From: Haliclona indistincta
Taxonomy: Eukaryota; Porifera; Demospongiae; Haplosclerida; Chalinidae
Assembly (NCBI GenBank): GCA_964017065.1
Contig: OZ024791.1
Span: forward strand, 2,365,410 to 2,429,409
Length of the DNA stretch: 64,000 nt
Reading direction: 5' to 3'
Made by a program: the position numbers and the translations under genes. Under the pieces are notes generated by a model. It saw nothing but the letters and a program-made list of their open reading frames with translations, was not told the DNA's origin and did no database searches. Positions within the stretch are counted from its first letter, which is position 1; each line of letters starts with the position of its first letter. Shown here one piece after another: positions 11,901 to 26,300 of this stretch.

Positions 11901-14900
11901 GGCTTTTATTTCGATCCAAAAATGGTAATATCTTAACTGTTACACCAGCATCAGGCACCAGTACAATATTCGCTATACAGGCAAAACAGCAGGGCTTGTT
12001 CAGATTTAGATATGAACTATCTGGAAGCGCTATAAAATCTACTATCTATGATGTCTTTGAGGAATCTATTGTGACTGTTTTGGGCAACCAGAGACCTGCT
12101 TCTCGACATGAATATACTTACTTTAATCATGGAGGTTTAGACAGAGGACAACTTGGACTTGGTTGTTGTCAATATCTTTTTCAAATTACAGAATCAATTT
12201 GTTCATCATCTTTGCAGTTCATCTCCTCTTGTGGCTGGCAAAGTGGAGTGACAACTGGAGTCGTTTTTGTGAGGAATAGTGACATAAATCTGCCATTGTC
12301 CATCGCTGGTGCTCAAATTGGTTCTTTTGGGTCAAAATTTGATTTCAACATACCAGTTAGTCAAGAAGGACAGATTTCAACATGTTCACAGTGCAATGAT
12401 TGCTCTAACTGTCAAACAGGCAACACATCAGTATGCTATGGACTTGATAGAGATGTGTTATTTGATGAATACGATATATCAGACATGCTTAGAGAGCAAT
12501 CACTGTTCGATACCTTCCTGACTCAAACATCTAACCTGTTGCCATCTTGGTTGAGTGCCTCCATCATCTCACCAACCACTACCTACTCACAGTATGACTA
12601 TCATGCATCCATCCTGCAAGCTATTGATGCTAAGAGTCATCCTGGCTGCACTCAGCTCACACTAGAGAACAGTGGACTCTTGTATGTACTGAAAACTCGC
12701 AATTCGTTGAGTCTCAACGTTGCTGGTCAGGTTAAGAGTCTTAATCCTGCTGAACTGTCTCCATTGTGCTTTGCAGTCGATGTTTGCAGTGGCAGTGAAT
12801 CAACACTCGAAGTTGATATAAAGGACAAGTTTTCTCTTTCTAGTATCAGCTATTTCAGTAGTCTGAGTGGCCTAGATTGGAGCTTTGATCCCTACACTGT
12901 GTCATTCACTGATCTTGGAATAACAACAGCAATCAGTGATCCAATGTTTTGGAATGGACAGGCTTTTATTGCAGCTAAACTACCATCTTATGACTTCAAG
13001 CTACAAGTTTTTCTTAAGGGTAACTTGACTGGAGGTAATCTAATGGTCTCACAATCTTTCATGGGATCATTACTACACAGAGCCATCACTAGAGAAGATG
13101 AGGTTAGTGAATCTGATTAGTGACATAGTGACAGCATGAGAATGGTGCCAGTGTGTCTGGCCTATATAGTTTATATACAGTTTTATCTGAATTGTGTTTA
13201 TGCAGGTGCCTGGACAGCTACAGGGTAGTGGAAATGTTGATATAGCAATCCAGTATAGTAATGACAGAGACATGCTCTATCTAAAGTTAATGAGACAACC
13301 AGCAATATTTGCATACCCAGGTATGTAAGGTATTTTAATTATACTCATTATATACTCAATACCTACGTAGGAACAACATCTGCTGCTTCATCAGCTGTGG
13401 AATCTGGTATATCATATCAGTTGAGCTACCAGCTTGTGCCTAGACAAGATGCTTTGTTCTTCTCAGAGCTGTTTGCCATTCCAGACTACACTCAATCTTG
13501 TCCAGTCAAACTGTATGTTCGCTTGAATGACAACCTTGGTATCGATTGGGCTAACTTCAGAACAACTTGTCTTGGTATCCGCATTGGAATGCTAGAGTTC
13601 TTGTCCAATCTTGAGCACACTGTCACATTTCCTGGCACTAATTCTCCAGCCACTGGTTCTACCTCATCAAGACTCTACATCAATTCCACTCTTAGTACCT
13701 CTTCACTTCAGCTTGGCAACTTCTTCACCCTTCTCTCTCAAGAAAGTGGCATTTCGTCTATCTATCTAGCATTCCCAGATAGTTCCTCAAGTCCACTAAC
13801 AGCAACACTGTACAATACTAATGTCACTGTATTTGATAATGTTCTGAACACACAAGTCACTGTTGAGGATACCAATGTGGAGTTCAATGGACAAACAACC
13901 ATCTTTGGGTCATACCAGACTACCCTGAAGGGAATAACTTCCACTAATACACGATGGAATAGCCTCCCCTTGCGATACGAGGGTACAATTGATGGAGACT
14001 ATCGGCTTGAATTAAACACTTATCTCACTAACTACATTCAAGATGAAGTAAATGACTGGAAGACGAGAAGAGAGAATGCACAGAACAGTCTCAATAATGC
14101 CGAGCAACAATTATTGTCTATTTCACAAAAACATGCTACCAAGTCTGAGCAGCTTTCATCAGCAACAGCTGAGCTAGAAATACTGATGAACACAGCAAGC
14201 AGTTTGAATGCCCAAGCTAACCGGGCTAATGAAACCTACCAGGAAGCACTTGCTGCAAATGCAGCAGCTCAACAAGCAACAATTGCTGCCAACTGTGATG
14301 AACAAGTGTGTCGATTTGTCTGCCAACCAGGAGTGAACTGCACCACTTGCTACCAAGAGACACAGCTAGAAGAGCAAGGTAGCTGCACTAAATATAAAAG
14401 AGTCAGTAAAATTGTACAAATGACGAGACCAATTGCAACTGTAACATGGGGTTACAAGAGGATATGCAGGCGTTGTTACGTAACCTATAGATGGTTTCTC
14501 TTTTGCCAATCTACTATAAGACAATGCTGCAGTACACGGTGCTTGAGTATGATTCAGTACAAATTTGAACATTTCACTGCAACCGTCTATGACGTCATCT
14601 CAGAAAATGAGCCATGCGTGGTCAATATAGTATACACCAGTTCACCATCACAGTGCTGCATGCCTTATCCATGTGCCTACACTGTCAGAGATCCAGCATG
14701 TGTTGCCAGTAACCAGCAATGCGAGGAACAGAAGCAGGCAGCACTAGGAGCACTGGGCAATGCAGGAGTAGATCTATCCACTAGCTATGCTACTTACATA
14801 CAACTCAAGTCCAACGCCACTTTGGCAGAACTACAGGTGTCTGCAAAACAAGCAGAGGTTGCAGGTATCCAGCAGGAGCTGAACATTATCGCTAGTGGAC

Positions 14901-17881
14901 GAGACAGTGCTCAAATTGGCTATGATATTTCACTAAAAGAATTCAATGATGTTAATGAAGAAACCCGAAGCACATCACCTCTAGTGCAACTTGCAGATAC
15001 GTACGGTTCTGATGAACTATTGAAAGTACAGAGTCTATCTTACAATGTCACAGTGACAACACAGACTCCAGTAGCATTCCCTGTACTGATAACATACAAC
15101 AAACCATACGCAGGACAGAGTGACCAAATAACAATTGTGATCAACTTTGATGCACCAAAACTGCTCACAATGAGAAGTCTTGCCGAGGATCTGGTTAGCC
15201 AGTTCACTGAGGGTGCAGGATCGAGAAGAAAAAGACAATCTGAAGGAGCTGCTAATCTTCTCATCACAACATTCCAAAGGAGCTGTACAGATCTAATGAA
15301 TCTTCAGGAATACTTTGACCAGTTATCACAGGCAGTAAACGATACTCAGGATCGAACAGATACAGCAATCAATACTATCTTTGAGGTCACTGCTAGTACT
15401 GAAAGTGCCTTTTCCTTCTCTGATTCTTCCAAAGATCTTGTGTCAAATGTGGTGGGCGCCTTACAAAATCTGTCCACTCAGAGAGAAGAGTTATCATTTT
15501 TAGAATGGCAGACTAGTATTGGAGAGCTGCACAACAGCACCACTTCAGTTGGAGGATATAATTGTTATGGTTTTTCAGATTGTTTGCACACTGCCTTGTC
15601 AGTTCTTCAACGTCTTCTTGCAGAAATGCCAATGCATGAAGCAAAAAACTTGCTGTCAGAGCTAAAAGAAATCAAAGAGGATGTTGAAGATCTGGGTGTG
15701 TTTAAGAATCTCACTCTTGAAGATGCTGAGATACGATTGCAAGAAGTGATCACGATAATCAACAAAACAGATGAACTAGACTATTGGTGTGCTGGATTAC
15801 CTGAATTCACAACACAGCCTCCAGGAGAGGTAAATATCTCAGCCTCCCATACTCTCAAACTTGCGACCACAGTTGAATCTGACCTTCCTGTTCGATTTAA
15901 TTGGAAGAGAAATGGTATTCTACTCAGTGGACACCATACCAATACTCTCACCTTGCTTAACATCCAGATGATTGATGCTGGCCAATATGAGTGTCTTGCC
16001 ACAACAGATAAAGGAACTGTTTCATCATTGTATTCTATAGTCAATGTCTACTATGCTCCTATCTTCAACTTGACAATAACTCCTGCTATCGTACGAGAGG
16101 GAGAGGAAAATGGTGTTAACTTTGCATGTGATGCTCACTCATGGCCTCCACCCGGGTGGAGCTGGTACTTCAGACCAAGCAGCTCAGTAGCTTGGCAGCT
16201 GATTGAGGGTGTGGATGCCAATGTTATTCCTCTCCTCAGCCCAAGGCTCAATCAGGAGGGATGGTACAGATGTCAAGCTTCAAACTGGATTGGTGAAGGC
16301 TACAGAGAGGCTTTCCTAACTGTTCTTCCTGCATTAGTTGTGAGAATTAACTATCCAGTGAACTTCAAGCTCTTGGAGACAGATGAAGTGCCAATGACTG
16401 AAGGAATAGATTTTAATGGGTCAGGAGAAAGAAAGGAAGCAATGTTCAGAGACTCTCTCAATCATTCCCTCACAGTACAGCTGTCTCTAGTCACTACTCG
16501 TGTTGAAAATGTTGTCTGGACAATGGACTCTGATCTCAGTTTCAACTTCATAACTCCAAACTTTGTCTTTGATAATTTTGCTGAGATGTCAGTTGAAAGT
16601 GTACTGCTAACCGCTGGTCCCTCCATGATGAATCTTGAAGCAGACAAGATTGAGTTGGAGTCTATGATACAAGAAAGTGACTTGTTTGTTGATCATAACA
16701 TGATTCGCTATCAAGCAATAAACGACACACTTCACTTCGGAACAAGAACATTTGTCTGTCCAGCTGGATATGGGCTTCACTCCAGTTTGGTCATTTGTGG
16801 TATGTTTTGTTATCTCTGAATCAGTATGCCTCATGTGATTTTATTTTTTTGCAGTGAGCTGTGCTCCAGGTACTTACAATGGAGCCCCCAGGATAGCAAT
16901 GACTGATGTTGGTGAGGGTCAGTTCATCCAGGAAGAGATGCCACAGTGTGTGGAGTGTCCAGTGGGCACATACCAGCAAGGAAAGGGCAGCAATGAGTGC
17001 ACACAGTGTCCTCAGTACACATCCACACGATCAGCTGGAGCAAAACATTCCAGTGCATGCATTGGTGAGTTTGTAATGGATTAATGAGTTGTTAATTTTT
17101 GTAGGCTTAGGTTGATTTCAGCACACATGATTCTATCATTACAATTCCCACATGCAGATTTCTGCCAAGTTGACTTTTTCTCATCATCTGGTCTCGTTCC
17201 CTGTCAGCCATGCCCTCCTGATTACTACCAGCTGAGGAGAGGTGCCACTGACTGTCTGCCCTGCACTAACACCACCACCTCAGTGGAGAGATGCCCGAGT
17301 AAGCCAGAATGAACCCTTGTGAATAATTTAGTAACAATAATGTCTTTGAAATTTTGTAGAATCGAACCATACATTGAATAATCCAGTGTCTACACATAAT
17401 CCAGTGTCTACAAATAATCCAGTGTCTACACATTCAAGTCCTACTCCTACAGTTACAGAACCAGCTGCACAAGTAAGTCATTATTATACTAGTTAATGGT
17501 ATTATCACTAAATCTTGCTATTGTGATTAAAATCTTTAGGAAAACATCAGTACTATAATTGCAGCATCTGTGTTCAGTATTTGTCTTGCAGGTCAGTTGC
17601 TCACATTCACATGATTACATACAACCTATACTTATACCTTGGTAGGACTATTAGTGGCGGTTGTCGTGGTTGTCATTGCTATCTTGGTTTGGAAAAGAAA
17701 ATTTAAGAATAAAGTCAGTATCAACTCTGCTGGCGTCCCTACAACATCTCCGATAGAAATGGGTGATGTTGATTCTTCTTCACAGCTGAAGACAGTTGAT
17801 ACTGAGAGTTCATTGAAGAAATTTGAAGAAGCTGAAGAAAAGGAGGTCGATACAGATCTTGATAATCCCAACTTTAATTAG
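8997..17881 (+). CDS. Receptor-like array gene B, complete (2431 aa)
   Basis: Exons: 8997-9058, 9110-9253, 9303-9415, 9466-9561, 9741-9863, 9913-10035, 10082-10204, 10616-10765, 10821-10940, 10989-11111, 11223-11591, 11649-13102, 13206-13320, 13371-16799, 16855-17064, 17158-17298, 17360-17472, 17540-17591, 17646-17881 (7296 nt, an exact multiple of 3). Residues: signal peptide 1-20 ([13 protein letters not shown]...); EMI-like about 21-106, ending in the CC-x-GY-x-G pattern; EGF 107-139; six EGF repeats 140-392 on symmetric phase-1 exons; two Sushi to 515; EGF 516-552; unrecognised ectodomain with VR1; coiled coil about 1252-1347; variable Cys-rich head about 1379-1447; coiled coil about 1482-1592; RRKR at 1657-1660; Ig-like domains about 1848-2025; ephrin-like repeats 2182-2298; stalk with three NPVST units; membrane helix about 2340-2368; acidic tail with NPNF. 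The start was chosen because it gives the signal peptide. Its first calcium-type EGF reads DIFE instead of D-x-N-E. Function is not known; a surface receptor or adhesion role is inferred. Confidence 0.9.
10205..10615 (+). other. Long intron of gene B, no gene seen
   Basis: AT-rich intron between the third and fourth calcium-type EGF exons. It is homologous to 21562-21999 in gene C. No open frame or structured repeat is supported. Confidence 0.6.
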
Positions 17882-18285
17882 CTACAGATTGGCAAAATTG
17901 AGTGGAACTGATTAACTAAATTACTTGTTTTGTTCTTTAGTGTTCTTTACTACCGTAGATTGCGTGTTAAAAAAAGATTTTATCCTCACACACAAAATAA
18001 TAATAATAATAATACATTTACGTAATTATTCTAGTTCTGTACCTATACAGTACTGTACCCAAAGTACAGGCACATACTATCACCGATAGAGATATTATTT
18101 GCGTATGTGCAAAACAGTAATTAAAATGGCTACAAACAGTCTTATTGAGGCACTTTTGCATCGATTCTGTTAAAGCTGATGAAAATAGAAACAGGCTTGT
18201 AGCTGAAAAAGTGGAAATGCTACTGTTTTGGAAGAAGAACTTGCAGTTACTGAATTTTGTGTAATGATTTTTTGAATAAAATTAA
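17882..18285 (+). other. 3' untranslated region of gene B with polyadenylation signal
   Basis: Near-identical to the region after gene A. An AATAAA at 18275-18280 is the likely polyadenylation signal. It lies upstream of the extra 3' cassette at 18822-19444, so use of that cassette would require this signal to be bypassed. Confidence 0.5.
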
Positions 18286-18529
18286 TATTGGTTAATATTA
18301 CATGTATCTGCATTTAAATTGCCTATAACCGATCCCTTTCCTATGGTATAAATATAGGTGCCTATACTGATAGCTAGTATAGGTAAATTATTCAGCAAGT
18401 TGTCTTCTAAAAAATAATGTCTGAGTACCACAATAAGTTGCGTTACTATAGCAATCATACAAGCCCAGCACAAGACTAAGTGATGATTTCTGCATAATTG
18501 TGATGATTGAGCTTGTTTGTGTTTTTACA

Positions 18530-19444
18530 GCTCACTGCCCACAGGGTTGTCTCAAAAACTTGAGAGACAATTAATTGCTTAAACATTCACAAAGGTCCAT
18601 TGACTCCATTCAGCCTCACTTGGGCATTTCTCCACTGAGGTAGTGGTGTTAGTGCAGGACAGACAGTCAGTTGCACATCCACACGATCAGCTGGCACAAA
18701 ACATTCCAGTGCATGCATTGGTGAGTTTGTAATGGATGAATGAGTTGTTAATTTTGTAAGCTTAGGTGGATTTCATTAAATTACGCACACATGATTCTAT
18801 CATTACAATTCTCACTTGCAGATTTCTGCCAAGTTGACTTTTTCTCATCATCTGGTCTCGTTCCCTGTCAGCCATGCCCTCCTGATTACTACCAGCTGAG
18901 GAGAGGTGCCACTGACTGTCTGCCCTGCACAAACACAACCACCTCAGTGGAGAGATGCCCGAGTAAGGCGGAATGAGCCTTTGTGAATATTTTAGTAATA
19001 ATAATGTCTCTGAAATTTTGTAGAATTGAACCATACATTGAATAATCCAGTGTCTACACATAATCCTGTATCTACACATAATCCAGTGTCTACACATAAT
19101 CCAGTGTCTACAAATAATCCAGTGTCTACACATTCAAGTCCTACTCCTACTGTTACAGAACCAGCTGCACAAGTAAGTCATTATTATACTAGTTAATTTT
19201 ATTATCATTAAATCTTGCTATTGTGTTTAAAATCTTTTAGGAAAACATCAGTACTATAATTGCAGCATCTGTGTTCAGTATTTGTCTTGCAGGTCAGTTG
19301 CTCACATTCACATGATTACATACAACCTATACTTATACTTTGGTAGAACTATTAGTGGTAGTTGTCATTGTTCTCTTGGTGCAGAAAATAAAAATTAAGA
19401 ACATTGATGCTACTGGCGTCCCTATAAAGGAACACCTCCAATAG
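18530..19444 (+). other. Splice-competent duplicate 3' cassette after gene B
   Basis: A second copy of the chimeric cassette. An EGF-exon relic lies at about 18530-18570 and an ephrin-exon end at about 18678-18720. Then come exons 18822-18962 (second ephrin-like repeat), 19024-19172 (stalk with five NPVST units), 19241-19292 and 19347-19444 (membrane helix and a short tail ending KEHLQ). All borders are GT-AG. The 440 nt have the same reading phase as the 542 nt they would replace, so joining 17064 to 18822 keeps the frame. The membrane helix carries one Glu at the exon junction and the tail is only about 20 residues, without the acidic motif. It is either a young pseudogene fragment or an alternative end for gene B; sequence alone cannot decide. 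Confidence 0.65.
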
Positions 19445-20327
19445 AAATGGCTGATATTAACAGCTTAAATTGCTCTCTTTGTTCTCTCATTGCCTGCGTT
19501 GGCCAGGGTTCAAGTCACCTTCAGTCAGACACCCCATTGAATTCAGTACCGATTTCACGCAGCTCGGCAAATCGACCTGCGTCAGTGATTCTCACACAAA
19601 AATTTGTTGAAACAGGAGACTAGCGTTTTGTAGTATAAAACACGCGCACCCAGCAGTGCCGTGCACAGCAGCTCGTATTGCACCATGAAAACAAACCTAT
19701 GAACAAATAGGATTCAGTGCGATTCTCTGTATGCGCTGTAAAGTCAGAAATACTTGTTTTTGTTCTGTTTTTTTTATTGCCAATATGCCATAATATCACT
19801 TAATCATTTATCGCTTGACTATTTATATTATCCATTTCTCTATCAGGTATAATCATTTATCACTTGTCTATTTATATTCATTTCTTTATCAGGTATAATC
19901 TTCTATCTATGTTTTGCTCTGTTTTCTGTTGATAATAATAGCCATGAACAGCAAACTGCGCGTGAATTTGCTGTTTCAGTGAATCTTCTGAGGGCTCACA
20001 GCATGTCTCACGCATTTGCATACTAATTCGACTGTTAATTTTGTCGAAAAGTTTCAATAATAATAATAATAATCTCACGCATTTTCTCTCAGCCTCTCAC
20101 ACTTACTGCACGAATCAATCTGCTTCAGTGTAGGGAGCGTCACCTCCAAACTCTCGGCCATTAATTTCAAGTTTTGATCGAGTTCTCGAGTTCAGGGTGT
20201 GGTTCAAACAATAATTATTATTATTATGTAATTATTATTCATGACTTTTTATAATGCAGGGACTTGAAAAGAATCGTGTCCGTTTATGATTTCATAGAGA
20301 CTGATGATGATGATGCATCGTTCGACA
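19445..20327 (+). promoter_or_regulatory. Upstream region of gene C
   Basis: Homologous to the region before gene B. It holds the remains of a tail exon, then AT-rich spacer with a local duplication at about 19800-19900 (TTTAT and CAGGTATAATC blocks repeated), then the conserved block 20124-20327 leading to the start codon. No gene seen. Confidence 0.45.
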
Positions 20328-23300
20328 ATGTCCCTTGCTATAGCTGTGCTAATATTGGCAACAATTCTGGTATCAAAATCTCAAGCGAAGTATGTGGTAT
20401 AATCTTTACTTATGATTACTGCATGCCGTTGCACTGTTGCAGTAACGGCATCTGCTATGAGTCTAGAAGTGTGGCTACTTACGGCTCCTACGTAGTGTAT
20501 AACCAGCAACCACGCTACTCACAGTACAGTTTCTATGTGAGCTGTGGTTGGTGGAGTTGGAGCAGATGCCTTCGCTATGGCAGTAGGTTAGTCTAAAACC
20601 CAGCAAAATCACAAGTAATTTTTTTTCAATGCTAGTGTATCCTATGTTCAAGGAAGTCGGACAATATACTATACGCAATATCAATGGATATATGCTACAA
20701 CGTGTTGTCCCGGTTATAATGGATTACCACCAAATTGCCTCAAGTCTCGTGAGTGACATACAGGATGTACCTGCTCAGCCTATACTATAATGCTTGCACT
20801 TGTCTGCAGCGGCTAGTTGTGCACAAGGCTGCTACAAAGGAACTTGTACTTCAACAAATACTTGCTCATGTAACATTGGTTGGACTGGAAGCTCCTGTAG
20901 TGAAGGTATATTATGCATCATATACATGTATCATAGCAAGTGCATGTGTATAATATTGCGTTTGCATAGCTACTAAGATTATGCTATTACAATTTTGTGT
21001 GTATAGAGTATTCTACAATAATTATTACTACACTGCTGTTATATAATTGTATAATTAATCACTTGGTTTATATAACAACTGCTGCAGACACAAATGAATG
21101 TGGTAGTGCTAATGGAGGTTGTGAACACAATTGCAACAATACAGTGGGAAGCTTCACCTGCTCATGCAGGCCTGGGTTTGTGCTAGCTGGAAACAATCTG
21201 AATTGCACTGGTAGCTTGAATTACTGTTTGTCTTACCATGCATGACAACTGCCCTGCAGATGTTGATGAGTGTTCTGCTAACACTGATGGATGTGCACAG
21301 TCATGTACAAACACTGTTGGTAGCTATCAGTGCAGTTGTGGTGCAGGATATACACTGAACAGTGATGGACACACTTGTGATGGTAAGATAGTGATGCATC
21401 TGTGTTTAGCATGACTGATTGGTGCCGACTTCATGCAGATATAAATGAGTGTACTCTGGGAACTAACAACTGTAATCAAGTGTGTCACAACACCATTGGG
21501 TCCTACTATTGCAGCTGTAATCCTGGCTTCCATCTTCTCAACCATCCACACATCTGCACAGGTATATACAGTATCAATTTGCTAATTTAAGCTGTAAGCA
21601 TTGCTCAAGCATGCATAATAAAGCTAGATCTATGGATGCACCTGATCTAGGAGACTGTTCGGCAACACTAAATAAATCTCTTTCATCTTCATCAGCATCT
21701 AAGTTTCGGGAATAATAATTGTATTGACAAACTGAGCAGTAATGCAAAAATCCAATAATTATTTTTTAATGCTAGAAAATTAAACGGCCACATTTTCGAT
21801 GAGATGCTTAATCAATTGAACCTGAGGCAAAAAGATGAACGACAAGAATACACATAGCTAATTTTATAAGTTGTCTATAGCTACATGGGGACAGTATATG
21901 CATAACATCATTATTGCAATGCATCAATTTCAAGCATACTTTGTTAATACCATTAATCATAAAGCTAATCATGTGTGCAATACTTAATCTTATCTATAGA
22001 TGTTGACGAATGCTCATTTATGAATGGCTCCAGCTCCGGCTCTGGATTGTTGCCCATTTGCAGTCAGCACTGTAACAACACTCACGGTAGCCATTTCTGT
22101 GACTGCTATGTCGGCTATGAGCTGCAGGATGATGGTCTCACTTGTACTGGTGAGCAAATGATGTGTTCAAATATTGCACTGATAGTTTTCTCTTCATCAT
22201 ACAGATATCGATGAATGTGCACTGGGTATATCAGGATGTGATCACAACTGTACTAATAATATCGGTAGTTTCCAGTGTTCATGTTTGACTGGATACATGT
22301 TGATCAATGAGAGAAACTGCATTGGTAATAAATTATTGATAATAATTACTACAAATAATTATGCTTCTATAGACATTGACGAGTGTAGCACTAGTAATGG
22401 TGGTTGTGAACACATCTGCAACAATCAAATTTCTAGTTATGATTGTGAGTGTAGGAATGGCTATACACTGGGACAAGACCTCCATGACTGTATCGGTAAG
22501 CATGGGTCATACTATCTAGTATTGTCAGGTTCTTGTGTAACACAAGCTGTTTAAAAATAAATTATTGTTTGTAATTGTAATAATGAAGTTAATTATTTTA
22601 TCTCAGCTGATCCTTGTCCCACACTAACTGATCCACTCAATGGTGCCATTACATGTACTGGACCACAAGTCACTGATCAGAGCTGTAGCTATACTTGTCA
22701 GAATGGCTACAATCTCACTGGATCTGTCACTAGGACCTGTCAACCTGACCACACTTGGAGTGGTGACCCTACCAGTTGTCCACCACTACAGTGTATTGAA
22801 CTGTTGGGACAGAACCATGCATTTGTAGTTGCTCCATGTGGACGTGACTTTAACACTTCATGTAATGTGCTCTGTGAGACAGGCTACAACATTAATGGAT
22901 CAACCAGCTGGAGACAAGTATGTGAGTTGAATGATGACCTTGGAGTGGAATGGAGTGATCCTCCTGTTTGCATTGGTCAGTTATTAGATTTGCACGTGAA
23001 ACTCTAATAATGATCTCTCTGTATATAGAGCAAATGCCTTGTCAGGTAAACCCATGTCGAAACAGTGGTACTTGCATAGTAAATGGCAATGGCACAGAGC
23101 AGTGTGAGTGTACTTCTCTCTTCAAAGGAAGTGAGTGTCAAGTTGGACTCGTGGAGGTTCCTCCCATTCCCGTACTGACTCTTAGTAATCCCTTAGTCAG
23201 GCTCTCGATCCAGGGCAGCACTAATGCAGGAAATCTTGATGTTAATCTAGTGCTTCTGAAAAATGACGTCGCTAATGTTGGGCTTTTATTTCGATCTAAA

Positions 23301-26300
23301 AATGGCAATATCTTAACAGTTACACCAGCATCGGACACCAGTACAATATTTGCTATACAGGCAAAACAGCAGGGCTTGTTCAGATTTAGATATGACCTAT
23401 CTGGAAGTGCTACAAAATCTACTATCTACGATGTCTTTGAAGAGTCTATTGTGACTGTTTTGGGCAACCAGAGACCTGCTTCTCGACATGAATATACTTA
23501 CTTTAATCATGGAGGTTTAGACAGAGGACAACTTGGAGTTGGTTGTTGCCAATTTCTTTATCAACTTACAGAATCAATCTGTTCATCATCTTTGCAGTTC
23601 ATCTCTTCTTGTGGCTGGCAAGGTGAAGTGACAACTGGAGTCGTTTTTGTGAAAAATAGTGACATAAATCTGCCATTGTCCATTGCTGGTGCTCAAATCA
23701 GTTCTTTTGGTTTGAAATTCGACTTCAACATACCAGTTAATGAAGGAGGACAGATTTCAACATGTTCACAGTGCAATGATTGCTCTAACTGTCAAACAGG
23801 CAACACATCGGTATGCTATGGACTTGATAAAGATGTGTTATTCGATGAATACGATATATCAGACATGCTTAGAGAGCAATCACTGTTCAATACTTTCCTG
23901 ACTCAAACATCTAACCTGTTGCCATCTTGGTTGAGTGCCTCCATCACCTCACCAACCACTACCTACTCACAGTATGACTATCATGCATCCATCCTGCAAG
24001 CTATTGATGCTAAGAGTCATCCTGGCTGCACTCAGCTCACACTAGAGAACAGTGGACTCTTGTATGTACTGAAAACTCGCAATTCATTGAGTCTCAACAT
24101 TGCTGGTCAGGTTAAGAGTCTTAATCCTGCTGAACTATCTCCATTGTGCTTTGCAGTCGATGTTTGCAGTGGCAGTGAATCAACACTCGAAGTTGATATA
24201 AAAGACAAATTTTCTCTTTCTAGTATCAACTATTTCAGTACTCTGAGTGGCCTAGATTGGAGCTTTGATCCCTACACTGTGTCATTCACTGATCTTGGAG
24301 TAACAACAGCAATCAGTGATCCAATGTTTTGGAATGGACAGGCTTTTATTGCAGCTAAACTACCATCTTATGACTTCAAGCTACAAGTTGTTCTTAAGGG
24401 TAACTTGACTGGAGGTAATCTGATGGTCCAACACTCTTTCATGGGATCATTACTACACAGAGCCATCACTAGAGAAGATGAGGTTAGTGAATCTGATTAG
24501 TGACATAGGACAGCATGAATGGTGCCAGTGTGTCTGGCCTATAGTTTATGCACAATTTAATCTGACTTGTGTTTATGCAGGTGCCTGGACAGCTACAGGG
24601 TAGTGGGAATGTTGATATAGCAATCCAGTATAGTAATAACAGAGACATGCTCTATCTAAAGTTAATGAGACAACCAGCAATATTTGCATACCCAGGTATG
24701 TAAGGTATTTTGCAAAAATTAGTTATACTCATTACTCAATACCTACATAGGAACAACATATGCTGCTTCATCAGCTGTGGAATCTGGTATATCATATCAG
24801 TTGAGCTACCAGCTAGTGCCTAGACAAGATGCTGTGTTCTTCTCAGAGCTGTTTGCCATTCCAGACTACACTCAATCTTGTCCAGTCAAACTGTACATTC
24901 GCTTGAATGACAACCTTGGAATCGATTGGGCTAACTTCAGAACAACTTGTCTTGGTATCCGCATTGGAATGCTAGAGTTCTTGTCCAATCTTGAGCACAC
25001 TGTCACATTTCCTGGCACTAATTCTCCAGCCACTGGTTCTACCGCATCAAGACTCTACATCAATTCCACTCTTAGTACCTCTTCACTTCAGCTTGGCAAC
25101 TTCTTCACTCTTCTCTCTCAAGGAAGTGGCATTTCGTCTATCTATCTAGCATTCCCAGATAGTTCCTCAAGTCCACTAACAGCAACACTGTACAATACTA
25201 ATGTTACTGTATTTGATAATGTTCTGAACACACAAGTCACTGTTGAGGATACCAAAATGGAGTTCAATGGACAAACAACCATCTTTGGATCATACCAGAC
25301 TACTCTAAAGGGAATAACTTCCACTAATACACGATGGAATAGCCTCCCCTTGCGATACGAGGGTACAATTGATGGAGACTATCGGCTTGAATTAAACACT
25401 TATCTCACTAACTACATTACAGACCAAGTAAATGACTGGAAGACAAGAAGAGAGAATGCAAAGAACAGTCTCAATAATGCCGAGCAACAATTATTGTCTA
25501 TTTCACAAAAACATGCTACCAAGTCAGAAGAGCTTTCATCAGCAACTGCCGAGCTAGAAATATTGATGAACACAGCAAGCAGTTTGAATGCCCAAGCTAA
25601 CCAGGCTAATGAAACCTACCAGGAAGCACTTGCTGCAAATGCAGCAGCTCAACAAGCAACAATTGCTGCCAACTGTGACGAACAAGTGTGTCAATTTGTC
25701 TGCCAACCAGGAGTGAACTGCACCACTTGCTACCAAGAAACACAGCTAGAAGAGCAAGGCAGCTGCACCAGATATAAAATAGTCAGTAAAATTGTACAAA
25801 TGACGAGATTAATTAAGATTCAAAGATGGGGTTACGTGACAGTATGCTCGCCTTGTTACGAAACCCGTAGATGGTTTCTCTTTTGCTATTCTGCTTTAAG
25901 ACAATGCTGCAGACAAGAGTGTGTGAGGATGTATCCATACACAGTTGAACACTACACTGTAAAAGTCTATGAAGTCATCTCAGAAAATGAGCCATGTGTG
26001 GTCAATACAGTAGACACCAGTTCACCATCACAGTGCTGCATGCAGTATCCATGTGCCTTCACTGTCAGAGATCCAGCATGTGTTGCCAGTAACCAGCAAT
26101 GCGAGGAACAGAAGCAGGCAGCACTAGGAGCACTGGGCAATGCAGGAGTAGATCTATCTACTAGCTATGCTACTTACACACAACTCAAGTCCAACTCCAC
26201 TTTGGCAGAACTACAGGTGTCTGCAAAACAAGCAGAGGTTGCAGGTATCCAGCAGGAGCTGAACATTATTGGTAGTGGTCGAGACAGTGCTCAACTTGGC

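Noticed and set aside
18762..19133. Minus-strand frame with a repeated CRHWI(M/I) unit
   Set aside because: It is the antisense of the 18-bp stalk repeat; no start context or family features.
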